Shown piece after piece: positions 23,199 to 35,494 of a DNA stretch of 64,000 bases (position 1 is the first letter of the stretch; every line of letters begins with the position of its first letter). This stretch comes from Pyrus communis (Eukaryota > Streptophyta > Magnoliopsida > Rosales > Rosaceae): the NCBI RefSeq assembly GCF_963583255.1, contig NC_084815.1:5937724-6001723 (forward strand). The letters are read 5' to 3'. The notes below the pieces were generated by a model. That model searched no databases. It had not been told where the DNA came from and saw nothing but the letters and a program-made list of their open reading frames with translations. The position numbers and the translations under genes are program-made.

Positions 23199-25711
23199 TG
23201 TGGGGACTCGTCCTTAATTTTCTATGTAATTTTCTCCCGAAGTTTGTAAATTGACATTTATGCCCTTGTTCGCAAAGTCAGGTGGACGTGGTTATTCAAC
23301 TTTTAATTATTTTTCTCGTTGTCGTAATTAAATAGTACTCGTTGTTACGATTGCGTGAGCTCAAGTTAGACTCGAATCGGACTTGTAACGAAAAAGTTAC
23401 ATCTAGTTAAAGTGCGTTAACAACGGGTGAAATTGTACACGCATGTGTGCTAATTTATCAATGTAGGAAATTACTGTTTTTGATATGGGTACATTATATT
23501 TCATCGGATTTCACTTGTACAAACCTTATATTTTATCTTCTTTAAAAATTGGACCTATGCCCTCAAATCCTTCACCACCAATCATTTCTTTTCCCACTCT
23601 ATTTCACCTAATCAGATTTTTCTCCTTCTCAGCCAATCAGAAAGTTTTCTCCCTTTCTCTCATCTTCTTCTTCTTTTTTCCTCACTGTAACTCTCTCTTC
23701 TCTTCAACCACCAAGAACACACATCAAAGCTTGCAAATCGAGCTTAAAAACACCACCGTCACACTCATCTCGAACCCATGAACCCAGTTGTACCAATCGA
23801 TTCTCAAATGGACGAGTTTTGACTCACCAACTCGAAAGCTCCGACTCAGACGAGTTTGCTTCGACGTGATCTCGGCCGAGTTACAAGTTTTTGAAGTTGT
23901 TGAAGCACCTAGTCAACTCCATAGAGTCCCTAGACTAAGTTTGGAGTGGAGTTGATGCGAGAACACATGTTTTGGAGGAGTCAAAAAATAGGCCGAACCT
24001 ATCGAGGCTTATTTTTCAAGCCACTTCCATCCACTTATTGGACTTTTGAAAGGTACAATCCTGTTCTACTCTTCCTAAACTTCATTTCCATATAAAGTTC
24101 ATAAAAAATGGTTGAGAAATGAAGAAGATATGAAAATTTGAATTTTTCCCCAGAAACCGGTGAAGTTTTCCAGTTTCCAGCGAAACCAGACGGCGGTGTT
24201 CTATCGGAGAAGATGAAGAATATTCCGTCAAAGTTGACAGAATATTTTAACGGCGTCAGGTAATGCCGTTAAGTTTTATTAACTGTTTAACGGAAAATTC
24301 CTTTAAGTTTGACGAAATATTCCTGTTTTCTGTCAATCTTTGCTAGGTGCGTGCCTGCGCATGGCTGTGCGTGTGGTAGTGGGCTAGGCGGCACGTGAGG
24401 GCATGTCCGGCCTCTGGCTGGCGAGTGGTTGACATGTACGAGTCCGTGACTTCGTGTAGAACGTTTTAGTATATTCAAACCTTCCGTTTGAGCAAACTAT
24501 GGGGGAGGGGGTTTCTAGCTTTTAGTGTACGTATTAATTAACTAATTATTTTAGTTATTTCACACATAGGAGAAAGTTATCCCGATAACGTACACGGACA
24601 AGCAAGGCTAAGGGCTACAATCCATCGACGTATCAGTGAGTGGGCATTTGTTTTCGTGTGTGTATATATATATATATAGTTTCCACAAATGTTTTTGAAT
24701 TGATTTATGCATATCATGCCATGATTAAATAATGTTATAAGAATTGTTGCACTATTGTGAGATGCCAAAATAATTCTATGGGATGCGCAGGTAAGTTTAT
24801 TATGTTGACTAGAATTATTGAATTGTTATGGCATGCTTATATTTATGTAGTCTGCTCATCATTGCTGCACCCCGGTGTTAGTACTCGCCCAGGGTCAGGA
24901 CTAGTCTTTCACGTGTATATTCACCTCCACATTGCATGCTCGCCTTGGATCTAAGTAGGTGCCAGTCCTGTCGTAGCAACTTCGACTCGTAGGTGACCGC
25001 GAATAGTGCCAGTCTTCACGTGATTGTAGCATTAGAGCATATATTATGATTACACCCAGTTCTATCGTACAGGTCGCATTAGGCGACTCCGACATGTGTG
25101 CTAACATAGATTGATAAGCATCAGTTCAGTCGTACAGGTCGCATTAGGCGACTCCGACTTGTGTGCTAGCATAGGTTGTTGAGCACCTAATTTTACTTAT
25201 ATTATTGTTGAGATATTATGTTGTGGCATACCTCTGGATTTACTGTTGACATGCATTTCATTTCATACCTATACGTAGTGTGATTTTCTAGAAACTATAC
25301 ATGTTTTACAGTGAGGGGTTAGTATGTTCAAAAAATAAATGGATTTAATGAACTTTTGTTTTTGCCCACTCACCCTTATGCTTTTCGCCCCTCCAGGTCC
25401 TAGTTAGCTAACCTACTATGTGGCATACGAGGATTACCCGATGATTCTGACATATCTTTAATTAATGTAGGAACTTTTCCTGGTTGTATAAAAAGTACTT
25501 TTCTAGTTTGGACTGCATTACCTTTATGTTATTTATGCTCTGAACATTTGTATTTTATGGGTTCTACCCCACAACTGCGCACTCACTTTATTAGTTTAAA
25601 TAAGTTCTAGTTTCAGTTTTAATTTATCCACATTTTTAGATCACTTATACTTTTGGTTACGTCACCTTCGGATGATGGACAACATGCCTTGACTCCGGTC
25701 GAGGTGTGTCA
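23199..25711 (+). repeat. 3' LTR of the chromovirus
   Basis: Pairs with 15902-18421 over its full length (2513 against 2520 bp). It starts TGTGGGGACTCG and ends GAGGTGTGTCA, then the target duplication TTACT. Confidence 0.93.
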
Positions 25712-25716
25712 TTACT

Positions 25717-27578
25717 TTTTTTCCTTCTGCACTCTACCATTTGCATGTCTTTTGATTTATTTAATCCAACGGTTATGATAAAAAAAAATGTAGAAAGATT
25801 TCCCTTTTCGCTTAGGCTATCTCCAACTTAGGGGTCAAAAATCTCAAATTTTAGCCCTGCATTTTCAACTGTTCATCTATACATATGAGGTTAGATAATT
25901 TTTTCCTCCAATGGTAGTGGACCTATAATTCTCACCCCCAACTTTATAATTTTTTAAAAATTTTGTATTTCGTTGATTTTTTATTTTTTTCTAAGATTTT
26001 TGGAATTAATTTTTGTATAATCTATCTTGTTTTAGTTTTTCGTACATTTTAATAAAAAAAAATTCAAATTACGAACATTTTGAGAAAATTGAATTTTGCA
26101 TGGATTAATGAACAAATCGATGGGTATTTATAGTGTTTTAGTGTTGGATCTGATTTTGATTAATTAATAATATTATTTGGACGTTCAGATTTAAATTTGG
26201 ACCGTTGGAGTTTTTTTTTTTCCCATTAAAATTGCTAAATTATATTTGACCGTTGGATTTTATAAAATTAACAGCTAGAATAAAATTTAAAACTAAGTTT
26301 TGAACTCTAGTGTGAAGTCGCAAGCATGAGCATCCATAGATTTAGGGCTCAATTTTTGTTGATTTCGACTGGCCATGGAAGTAATCAAAGAGAAGAAAGA
26401 AGACATGATAAATTTACAAAAATAACCTTCTTTCTTAAGCTTTAATACATGCCACATCAGCGTGTTTCTTTACATTTTGACGGAATAGACGGAATCTCGA
26501 TAATGTTGAGCAAAAATTGAATTTTAAGGGGCAAAGTGATAATATTTTATTATAGACAAAAGTGAGATTAAGTTTAAAGCTCGAGAGTATATTAAAAAAA
26601 AGTCAATTTTTTACTCAAAGGTGAATGAGAGTCATTATTAGACAATAGTGTTTTGCCCCACACTTCCGAATGTGGCAATTTACATATTATTCTTTACTTA
26701 TAATTTTATTCTTTTTGCTTTTGTTTTAAATACTTTTTATATTTTTATTTTAAAAAAGTTAAAGGAAAAAATGCCCACCAGTATGTGGGTAGTTTCAATG
26801 TTTTATTGTGTTTGTTTGGATTTAAAAAAAAAAAATTGTTTTATTTTAGAGTCTTGATTAAGGATGGGTATTTTTTAGATTATAAATGATTCACCAATTT
26901 TGTCTTTTGGCTTTATATGTAGGGTGATGCTATATGCACACTCATTTCTACCTCTCACACAGTCCTTGTTAATTTCTATTATTTGATCTTCTTCAATTCG
27001 TATGATCTGATGCCGAAACTAAAAGGGGTAATAATATCACCTTAAATATTTTAACTACATATTAGTAGAACCCTCATTGTCAACCAAAACCTCATAAAAT
27101 TACCATTGTAATCCTCTGATCAAAACTGAACATAAATAAAAATATGGACATTAATGTAATTTCACACAAACAAAATTTTGTTTTGGATTTTTTTTTAAAA
27201 CCTCACCTATATGTGATTCTAATATATCTCTAATTAAAACATAAAAAGTAAAAAAATATTCACATGCACTTTGTGTGTGGGCATATGCTACAAAGATAAC
27301 GGGTCATGACTGTGTGTGGGTATATGATAGTGTGTATATATATAGACACTCTTACTCGACTTTTAGCTTGGAAACCCAAAAGGCAACAAGGATAACGGGT
27401 CATGACAGTGTGTGTGGGTATATGATAGTGTGTATATATAGACACTTACCCGACTTTTAGCTTGGAAACGAAAAAACCAAAGATTATGACGGGTGTATAA
27501 GCCCGAAGCTCAAACAAATATGTATAAAACCTAAACCATTTATATGACTCGCTTTAACATTCTCTCTCCATGTAAATT
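25717..27578. other. AT-rich intergenic DNA, no gene recognised
   Basis: No supported coding region. It contains a short T-rich part (26200-26220), a GGTGATGCTATATGCACACT MITE-end-like motif near 26932 and the tandem repeat at 27294-27469. The frame at 26648-26857 is low-complexity. Confidence 0.5.
27294..27469. repeat. Two-unit tandem repeat, period about 96 bp
   Basis: Both units read GATAACGGGTCATGAC, then a TG-rich part, GGGTATATGATAGTGTGTAT, and end CGACTTTTAGCTTGGAAAC (27294-27375 and 27390-27469). Differences are limited to a few bases and dinucleotide counts. Confidence 0.9.
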
Positions 27579-28119
27579 GCGATTTGATCTTTTGAACTTT
27601 TTGCCCCAGTTGAAATTAACACCTAAACAATATTTTTGGTAAATTAACCCTCTGAAATATTTAAAATCAGTCAATTAATCCCTTGCCGTTAGATTGTGGT
27701 TTAATTCCATCAAATTCAAGGGCAAATTAGTAATTTCATCATCAATTATTATTTGTCAGCTATACTTACGAATAAAATTTTGATACATGGACACAAAATA
27801 ATTCAGAAACATACATCATAATGAGAAAATATAAAACAAACCAAACGTTTGCATAACGGAGCATCTTACAATGTCATTACACATTATTTTGTTTTCATAG
27901 TCAAAATCTAAATGGTGTTTATAGTTGACAAGTAAGAATTGATGAAGGAAATACTAGTTTTCCTTTGAATTTGACGAAATAGTGGATGAAATCTATTGAC
28001 AAGGGGGTCAATTGGTTGATTTCAAATAGTTTCAAAGGGTTATTTTACCAAAAAAAAAAAAAAAAAAAGTTCAGGGATCCATTTCAATTTGAGTAATAGT
28101 TCAAGGGGTCAAATGACCG
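27579..28119. mobile_element. MITE, about 540 bp, TIRs over 100 bp
   Basis: The left arm GCGATTTGATCTTTTGAACT and the inverse of the right end (GCGGTCATTTGACCCCTTGA) begin a diverged inverted repeat of roughly 110 bp. It continues through TTTGGTAAATTAACCCTCTG against AAAGGGTTATTTTACC. There is a poly-A run in the right arm and no ORF. The superfamily is not determined. Confidence 0.75.
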
Positions 28120-28549
28120 CTTACCCCTATTTCCAATGCCCGAACTCTCTGAACTTGGAAGCTTCACACAAGTATGATAATTGTCCAGCTCTTTCTCTGT
28201 TTGTGCCTTTCTTATATGAAATTATGAATACCTCATACTTCGATTCGAGCATAGAATTAGAAACACATGAAAACTCTTTGTTGCACTGCATTCAATATTT
28301 TATCTCTGTTTTTCTTGCTCGGGACTTTTAGGTTTCGAATACGACTCTGCATCTGGATTAATGATGATTACCATCCTGGTCCAAGAAAAAAAGATGTACA
28401 AATGGTCAGTAGAGATCCAAATGTAAGTGGACTGATATGATACGAAGAGTTTAGCTATTAGGACGTTGTCTTGCATCTAAAGTGTAGCCAATAATGTTGT
28501 CGAGTTCCAATTTCATAAGTTATGTTGCTAAGAAAGAGTGGGCAATGTT
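28120..28549. other. Unassigned DNA beside the Tat element
   Basis: A frame at 28089-28331 crosses the MITE edge and has no recognisable domain. I cannot tie this DNA to the polygalacturonase fragment on the other side of the retroelement. Confidence 0.4.
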
Positions 28550-28554
28550 GTAGT

Positions 28555-29106
28555 TGTGGATGTCAATTTCCGTCGTCTTCTCCTTTGACGAAAATGCACT
28601 TGCAAAATAATAACATCTAAGATTAAGGCCAAAACCCTCATGCGCCCACGATGAATGGGGGGGGGGGGGCTTTGGCCGAAGAATCTCCGATGCCAAAATT
28701 AGAATTTTGAAAAGAATATGTTTAGGAGTTTGTGGGTAGTAAGTGGCTTAGCTTTTTAGTGGGATAATATGGCTATTTATAGGGGAGTGGTCAGCCATAT
28801 ATGGTGTAATTGGGTGAATAATTGCAAGATATTATGTGAAATAATATCTTGCAATTAACATGGCAATTAATCCTAATTTAAATAGGAAATTGAGGAGTTA
28901 CCTTTTGAATAAGGATTTGATGAGGAGTGATAAGAGGGATTTGAATAAATATCATTTTGATCACCTTTGACTCTTCCTTGATTGAGCCGTTATTGTCCGT
29001 TGCATACGCATGGGAATCCTGGTGTGCCTCGAGTGTAATTTTGTCCTTTTTAGCAAAAAGTCGACGTGTTACCTCCATAATTTTCTTGATTATTTTTAAC
29101 TCTACA
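28555..29106 (-). repeat. 3' LTR of the Tat-like element
   Basis: Runs TGTGGATG...CTCTACA on the plus strand and pairs with 40119-40690. It has a run of 13 G (28657-28669) where the partner reads GGGG. The adjoining minus-strand AGGTGTGGGGGCG (29107-29122) is the purine-rich tract expected next to the 3' LTR, which fixes the element's orientation. Confidence 0.9.
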
Positions 29107-30138
29107 AACGCCCCCACACCTGTTGGGTTGCTCGCATGAAAGGGCAACAGGTGTAGAGATCTTCTTTTACTTTAGGAAACATAGATTGTTTCCTATTTTG
29201 ATGTAGATTCCCACTTTGACTTGGAATTAGATTCTTTTAGGAAAGGAAAGTAAATCGCCACCAAAGCCTATTTAAGCCTACCTTAAGCAAGAGATTAAAT
29301 CAACTTCGGAGGGCAATTATTTATCCCTGGAAGAAAAAGAGAATGCTACAGGGTATTTGTTCCCTCTCCCCTAGCATTCTTCTTCGCTTGCCCGTACAAA
29401 GAACCAGCTTCTATTGATTTCTTTGTCTTCTTCACGCTATACCGAGGTAAGAAAAATTTAATCTTCCTTGTCTTCTTCTTGGATGGTGCTGCTGTGAGCA
29501 GTTGTTGGGGTGGCGCAGCACGTTGGCTGGCAGAGGCCAGAAGTCGGCTCGGCATGGGTCGAAGAGGTGGTGTGGCAAAGACCATGACTTGGGCTACTCG
29601 GCTTGGCTAAAGCCAAGGGCAGTTGTACTATTGGGGCTGTAGCTTAAGGCTCTGGACATAGTCCTGGACAAGTCGCATGGCTCAAGCGTCATGGGTTTTT
29701 GGACCTAACGCGAGCCAGGCCAGCGATTGAGAGAAATGAAGAGGTCCTGGGCCTCCTAGGCTTCTAGAATGCTAGGCATGCAAGCCTCCTGCCAGCTGAT
29801 GTGAAAGAGAGGAAAAGCCAGCACAGGTTGAGCTTCATTATTGTCTAGTTGAGCCGAGAAAGATAAGTTGCAAGGCCTGGCTTGTGGGTAGTCAATGTTA
29901 ATCTTTAGACTGCTCTATGCTTACTGAGCTGCTATCTAATTTGTTGATTGCCTCATCTGTCTATGTAGATTCAGAATTTGGCTCAACTCCTAAGACTTTT
30001 CCAAATATGAAGAAGTTGCACATTGCTTTAGGTATCTTTGTTAAGTACCGTGAATGGAGTTGGCTGCTTAGTTCTCTTTGTTGAGAGAAAGATGGGCTAC
30101 CCCTGAGAAAGAAGATAAAGCGGATCAAGGAAGAGGTA
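29107..30138. other. Non-coding spacer of the Tat-like element
   Basis: Lies between the purine tract and the antisense ORF. I see GCT/GGC-rich DNA and no supported frame. It would hold the promoter and leader of the antisense ORF if that was ever transcribed on its own. Confidence 0.5.
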
Positions 30139-31581
30139 TTGGCTCGTCCGATTACTGTGAATGAAGGTGGAAATAAGAGATATTCCCTGCCTATTCAAGA
30201 TATGTCAATTGAGAAAAAATCAAAGACTTCATTCGCTGCTCGTGAGGGTCCGCCTGCCACTGAGAGGCTTGTGATTGACTTGACTTCTTATAAAGGGAAG
30301 AAAGATGAGGCTGCTATACTTGAGCCTGTTACGCCTAATATGCTGAAGATGGCTAGTATGATTGCTGATAGGATTGCTCAGCATAGAGGTTTCGTCGTGC
30401 CCCCAATGCTGAAGTCTGTACCAAGACATCTGTTGGAAGCTAAGTCTGGTTCATATTTGGAAAGGCTTGCTACTATGAAGAGTGATAAGGTGGACTTTAC
30501 TGCTAAAGTGGCGCTAAAGCTTATTCCTCTTGCTACTGAGACTTGTTTTGCCTGCTAAAAAAGAGGAGCCTGCTTGCGTGGGAAGTTGTGAGAAATTCAC
30601 CAAGCTTGTTTCTAGAGGGTCTGCTAAGATTTGCATGCTTTCGAAGCCAAATTTGCTTGAAGACATGGACGCGTGTGCCAAGCTAGTTGATGGCGTTAAA
30701 GGTGTTGTTTGCCCAAGTTCCTTTGCGAAGAATACAACCCAATATAGGAGGATTGCTTTGCTTGCCATGGTGCAGAAAACGGTGATTCTGATAGCCGAGT
30801 CTTTGCTCTTTGACTAAGAGGATATCAAGGTTACCAAGGATACGACAATGACTATGGTAGCTAAGGCTTATTCTTCTGCCAGGAAAATAAAAAAGTTGGA
30901 GGCTGAGCTCGTCGTTTTAATTGGGTCTGATATTTTTACCCCCACTTTTTTGCAGCTTGAGGCCACTCGCCAATGGATCATTAACTTGAAGACTAGGCTT
31001 GACGAGATCCAAGTTAAGTATAAAAGTTAAGAAAAGAAGCTTAGTTGTTATATACCTCAGATTCAAGATCTTGAGTGTGCCGTTTCTGAGCTTTGTTCGG
31101 CTACTTACACAAAGAATGAAGAGTTAATTACTACTTATAATCAAGTTATCCACTTTAAGAAAATCTTTGATATGGTTGAACCCCAAGTTTTGGAACTCTA
31201 AGGTGTGTTGAAGATCAACGAAAATATGAAAAATGAAGTGGATGAGCTGCAGCGCGTCTATGTTGATCTGCTTGAAGAAAACAAGTAGTTGAAAGGTAAA
31301 AAGGTTGGATTCGAGGCTTCGTTTGTTCAGAGTTAGGCAGATTTCTACAAGTTGGGTTATGTAGATCATCTCTTTGGTAGGCCGTCTGACTTTGAGTTTG
31401 CTGGGAAAGACTTCGAGACCTTCTCTATTTCTTTGGAAAACTTGCTTGCCTTTACTTTTGAGGTTTCTATTGGTGTAGTAGTCAGAGAAGTTGGTGCCCA
31501 GGCTGGGGCAGCCCGGGGTGAAACGCTGGATGATGCCGCTGCTGAAAGTGTGGCAGCTGCCGAAGGTGTGGCGACCAAGTA
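30139..31581 (+). pseudogene. Extra antisense ORF of the Tat-like element, broken
   Basis: A coherent protein can be followed through several frames on the strand opposite to gag-pol. The first part is the frame 30139-30558 (ERLVIDLTSYKGKK, ending in AKVALKLIPLATE). A frame change leads to 30530-30817 (KICMLSKPNLLEDMDACAKL, DGVKGVVCPSSF). Then comes a Lys/Glu/Leu-rich stretch likely to form coiled coils (30818-31310, with stops near 31028, 31199 and 31287). The tail is GYVDHLFGRPSDFEF followed by an Ala-rich end (31352-31581). Total length is about 470 codons. The function of such proteins is unknown. Extra ORFs in sense or antisense between pol and the 3' LTR are known for Tat elements. An AATAAA-containing AT-rich stretch follows near 31715. 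Confidence 0.75.
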
Positions 31582-33083
31582 GTCTTGGGGTGTCTAAGTT
31601 ACTAAATAGTAGTCTTCTAGGTAGCCTTTAGGATTTTCTTTGTTTTCCTTGTTGCTTTTTTACTTTGCTTGAACTATGTTGGCCTTTACTATTTGTTTAT
31701 CAATTTTGTTAAAAAATTTAATAAACTTGTTCCTTTCGCTTTTCTTCATCTTCATTGCTTTTGTTTACGCCTAACCTTTGACTCTTAGACCATCGGTAGA
31801 CATGCTACTTTTTTATAAGCAGATATGCCCATGTAGTCGTAGATTTTGGTGTAGAACTTTTGCAAAGTTGTTAGCCATATAGTTAGCTATTAGACCCTTA
31901 CTTACAGAAGCAAACTAGTTCGCGTGACCACTTGGCTGCTAACTTTGGCTTTCTTCAATCCTTTGAGTTGTGTGGCCTGCATCACAACATACTAAAGATT
32001 TTTGGGGCTTGAAATTCATTTAACCTTTCATATCAAAAGTACGCAGTTGTATGGAATTTTGTAGGCAAAGGTCCGAGAGAATTCCTTGCACTTTATGTAA
32101 CCAATTTTGTGGGTTACGTAGCAAGTATCACAAATCTTTAGGAATTAGTGTAGATGTAAACAATCATTCCGTGCTTGGCAAAGATGAAGTTTATCAACTG
32201 CATAGCATGTCGGCAATGGATAGAGCTTCATATATGCACGCTAACTGTTGAACCTTTCACAACAATATGCGGTTGTATAAGTTTAACGCGACTTACTGCT
32301 CGAAAGGCAAGTCGTAGACAGTCTTTTAAAAACTGTAAGTACCTCAGTGCACTTGGTAGTAGCTTTAGAGTTATAAGGCAGTCATCCATATGGCGTACTG
32401 CGTAATGTGCCTCATCCGTCTCTGAGGCCTGGTTTCCCGTGGATTAGGCCAAAGACCAAAATTCCTTCGATTAGATAGGCCTTGAAAAAGATCATTATGG
32501 TTGATTCTAGAAATCTCGGCGTAAGCCATCGTGCATCTAGTTATACCAATGCAGCCTGACTCATCCACGTCTGGATATTCGGATTGTATAGTTTATCCTC
32601 TCGTATTGGAAAGCAGACCCATGCGGGTGTCGGGGAATTGGTTTGCCCACTCGTAATAGAGAGCATGGTTGGTCCCCAAGGGGTGCAATTACTGTAATAA
32701 GTCCCAGAAATGGCGCGATCTTCATTTGAAGTGTATGAGTGATTAGTTGTTATAAGCATATAGCCGAGCCAAATTGTGAATAACTTCTGAATTTCTCGTT
32801 GGAAAAAGGAGTGAAACGAACGAAAACTTAGTTGGAAGGTAAGAACTATATAACAAATGGATAGTCTTTGGCTTGCAAGTGGTGCCGATAAAACTACTTG
32901 AGTCTTCGGGCTTTGATGTAGTGAGAGGTTACATATGGTACTTCCTCATATTGTAGGCATTCCACTGCTTTTTGATCTCTTTGTCGTTCATGGTGGCGAG
33001 GGTGTAATTACCCTAGCTATCTACTATGATGATCTTGTACAAACTTTCCCAAATCGACATATGATGTTTCTCCATATGAAGTG
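31582..33083. other. Spacer and decayed pol end of the Tat-like element
   Basis: No intact frame. Two related stretches with AACCTTTCA and ACAATATGCGGTTGTAT / AAAGTACGCAGTTGTAT lie near 32020 and 32250, suggesting an internal duplication. The minus strand should hold the integrase C terminus, but it is too decayed to follow. Confidence 0.45.
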
Positions 33084-33344
33084 TTATATGTCCGTCTGAG
33101 TTGTGGTTGTCATGGGCTTTGCTTCTACCCACTTGGTGAAGTAGTTAATTGCCACGATCATCATGTCTCTACCCCTAGTAGCAGACGACATTAGCCTTAC
33201 CAGGTCAATTGCCCACTGCATGAATGGCCAATGACTCATCTGCGGGTGTAGGTCGTTGACAAGCAGTGCTGATACCGTTGGCAGAGGTCGCACTTTTATA
33301 CTAAAATTTTGGTGTCTTGATGCATAGTAGGCTAGTAATAGCAT
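33084..33344 (-). pseudogene. Integrase core fragment of the Tat-like element
   Basis: The minus frame contains WPFMQWAIDLV and MMIVAINYFTKWVEAKPM, hallmark blocks of the Tat/Athila integrase core. The Asp in AIDLV is kept. The position usually VDYFTKW reads INYFTKW. Stops bound the frame on both sides. Confidence 0.85.
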
Positions 33345-33811
33345 GCGTTAAGAGCCTTATGCGCTAAGGATCAACCTTCGGAGTGATTTCCATAAATGTC
33401 TTCGTGGATTAAACTCATAACCTTTAGGTCATTGAGAGGCGCTAGGCAGCAAAGATATGGCCCAGTGTAGGATCTTCGGACAAGAATGTCGTTTCACATG
33501 TAGTAGTGTGCTGCCTTCGTTTGGAGTTTTCTAGACTCCAATCTCTCTGTAGGGAATGTATCATTGACTAGGTAGTTCATAATGGAATCTTGTCAGTTTA
33601 GAGTTATATTAACCTATCACGCCTTGGCTGCTGGGTCTACCTCTATGCTTGGTTTATCTAGATACTCCATTGGAATATAACGTTTGAGTTGATTGTTGAA
33701 GGCGGAGACTAGGCCGGCTAGCACGTCTATATGAGCGTTGTCTGTTTACAGAAATTGAGTAAGGGTGTAAGTTTAAAACGCCTCAAGCTATTTAAATACC
33801 TTCTTTAGGTA

Positions 33812-34027
33812 TTACGCCATCGTCAAATGCTTTGTCGTGTACTCCTTAGTAGTTTGGCTGGCGATTAGCTGGGAATCAAAATGAATTGCAAACTTTTTCA
33901 CCGCCAATTCTTTTGCCATTCGGAGGCCTCCTAGTAGGGCTTTGTACTCTATATCATTATTGGATGCTTTGAAGTCTAGAGTGATCGCTTGCTCGAGCAT
34001 CGAACCGTTTGGGGTGACAAGAACCAC
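33812..34027 (-). pseudogene. RNase H-like domain of the Tat-like element
   Basis: The minus frame reads VLVTPNGSMLEQAITLDFKA, then SNNDIEYKALLGGLRMAKEL and FDSQLIASQ, which match the RNase H domain of Tat-type elements. It is isolated by stops. Confidence 0.85.
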
Positions 34028-34258
34028 ACATGCCCTCGAACCCTTTTAGTTAGATATACTATCAACGTTCAAATGCCAGAAGTCTCCATCAAGTGAGGTA
34101 GGCATGGCTAGGGCTTGCTCGATCGCATTCGGGGAGTTGTTGGGCCACTCTGTTGTGTGGCCTAGGCTAGGCCTAAATTCTGCTATAAAGTCCACCAAGG
34201 CTTGGGCCTTTATCGTTATGCGGGGTCGGTAAACTAAGCTGTGTTAGCCTTTATCTCT

Positions 34259-34348
34259 AACCTTAGAGATAGAGTCTCCAACTACCTTGTTACTCGTCCA
34301 ATCAAGCTTTAGATCTTCAAGGTAGTTGGAGACTCTATCTCTAAGGTT
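34259..34348. repeat. Perfect 30-bp inverted repeat with 30-base loop
   Basis: The arm 34259-34288 (starting AACCTTAGAGATAGAG) is the exact reverse complement of 34319-34348 (ending CTCTATCTCTAAGGTT). The spacer is 34289-34318. It lies just behind the RT domain. The right arm encodes RT sequence on the minus strand (LEIESPTTLK), and the left arm is its inverted copy, replacing the expected continuation. Confidence 0.95.
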
Positions 34349-34995
34349 GCCCGGATTTGCTTGGGATATGCTTCGATTTCTCGTTGGGTTACTAGGTACC
34401 CCAAGAATCTGCTTGCAGATACTCCGAATGTGCATTTGGCAGGATTGAGCTTCATCTTGTACTTTCTAAGGATATCGAAAGTTTTCGCCAAGTTAACGAT
34501 GTGGTCTGATCGCTGCTTGCCCTTCACTATGATGTCGTCAACGTAAACCTCCATGGTTACTCCAATTTGTTTCTTGAACATCATGTTTACTAGTCGTTGG
34601 TAAGTGGCTCCTACATTCTTGAGGCCAAAAAGTATGACTTTGTAGCAGTAAGTGTCTCGTTCGATCACGAACATGGTTTTCTCATTATTAGGCTCATGCA
34701 TGGCCATTTGGTTGTAGTCGGAGTATATGTTCAAGAAACTGAGCAGTTGGTTCCTGAAAGTTGGATCTACTAGCAGATCGATTAGGGGAACTAGATAAGG
34801 ATCATTCGGGCATGCTTTGTTGAAGTCGGTTTAGTCTACGCAAACCCTCAATTTGCCCTTCTCTTTCTTCATTACTAGCATGACATTGGCAAGCCATGCT
34901 AAGTGTACTACCTCTTCTATGAACCCGACCTCCAGTAGCTTGTCGATTTTCGCTTCAATGATTGTTCTTTCGGGTGTGAAATGTCTTCTCTTTTA
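34349..34995 (-). pseudogene. Reverse transcriptase of the Tat-like element, stopped
   Basis: The minus strand shows FIEEVVHLAWLANVM, GKLRVCVD (then a stop where Tyr is expected), TDFNKACPNDPY, YSDYNQMAMHEPN, TYCYKVILFGLKNVGATYQR and the intact catalytic box MEVYVDDIIV, followed by LNPAKCTFGV and FLGYLVTQREIEA. The frame 34309-34734 is open. The stop lies near 34832. Confidence 0.9.
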
Positions 34996-35494
34996 GATCA
35001 CTTGTTTGGCAGCGGGGTCGATATGCAGCTTGTAGCAAGCTATCTTAGGGTCGATGCCGAGCATGTCGGAATGTGACCATGCAAAAATGTGACAATTTTC
35101 CCTAAGGAAAGCCGTGAGCTCTTCTTTTTCCTTCGGGCTCAAACATGAGTTGATTTTAGTAGTTTTCTCTGATTGCTGGGGAGCAAGAATGATGTGTTCG
35201 GTGTCCTCTTCGGTTTTCCGTCCTGTCTCTTCTGCTGGCGCGTTGATTTAGACACCATATTCTTGATACGTTTACTGTAATTGCTATTTTGTAGCTTCGT
35301 CGTCCCTTTGGACCTCAGTAGCCTCTACGAGGGTAAATGTCTTCTTTTTTGGCTCATTCAGTACTTGCACAATGCATCGTCGAGATGTGGCTTGGTCAGA
35401 CTTGATTTCTTTGACTCCTTCTCCCAGGATACGGAATCATATATTTTGATACTTGACGGAGGTTACGGCATCCAGGTTTATCAACAAAGTTGCC

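Larger units (their letters stand above)
15902..25711 (+). mobile_element. Ty3/gypsy chromovirus retrotransposon, structurally complete, decayed
   Basis: A 9.8-kb element with two LTRs (15902-18421 and 23199-25711) and 5-bp target duplications TTACT at 15897-15901 and 25712-25716. Internal order is gag, zinc knuckle, protease, reverse transcriptase, RNase H, integrase and a chromodomain-like tail, all on the plus strand. That order and the tail define a chromovirus. Every coding domain has stops or shifts, many explained by C-to-T or G-to-A changes, so it cannot move by itself. In one aligned LTR stretch of about 290 bp I counted about 26 differences by eye (about 9%), which indicates an insertion several million years old under common plant rates. 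Confidence 0.95.

Noticed and set aside
27294..27469. CRISPR-like or satellite array
   Set aside because: Only two units without spacers; a simple tandem duplication.
28089..28331. 80-codon frame beside the Tat element
   Set aside because: It crosses the edge of a MITE and shows no family features.
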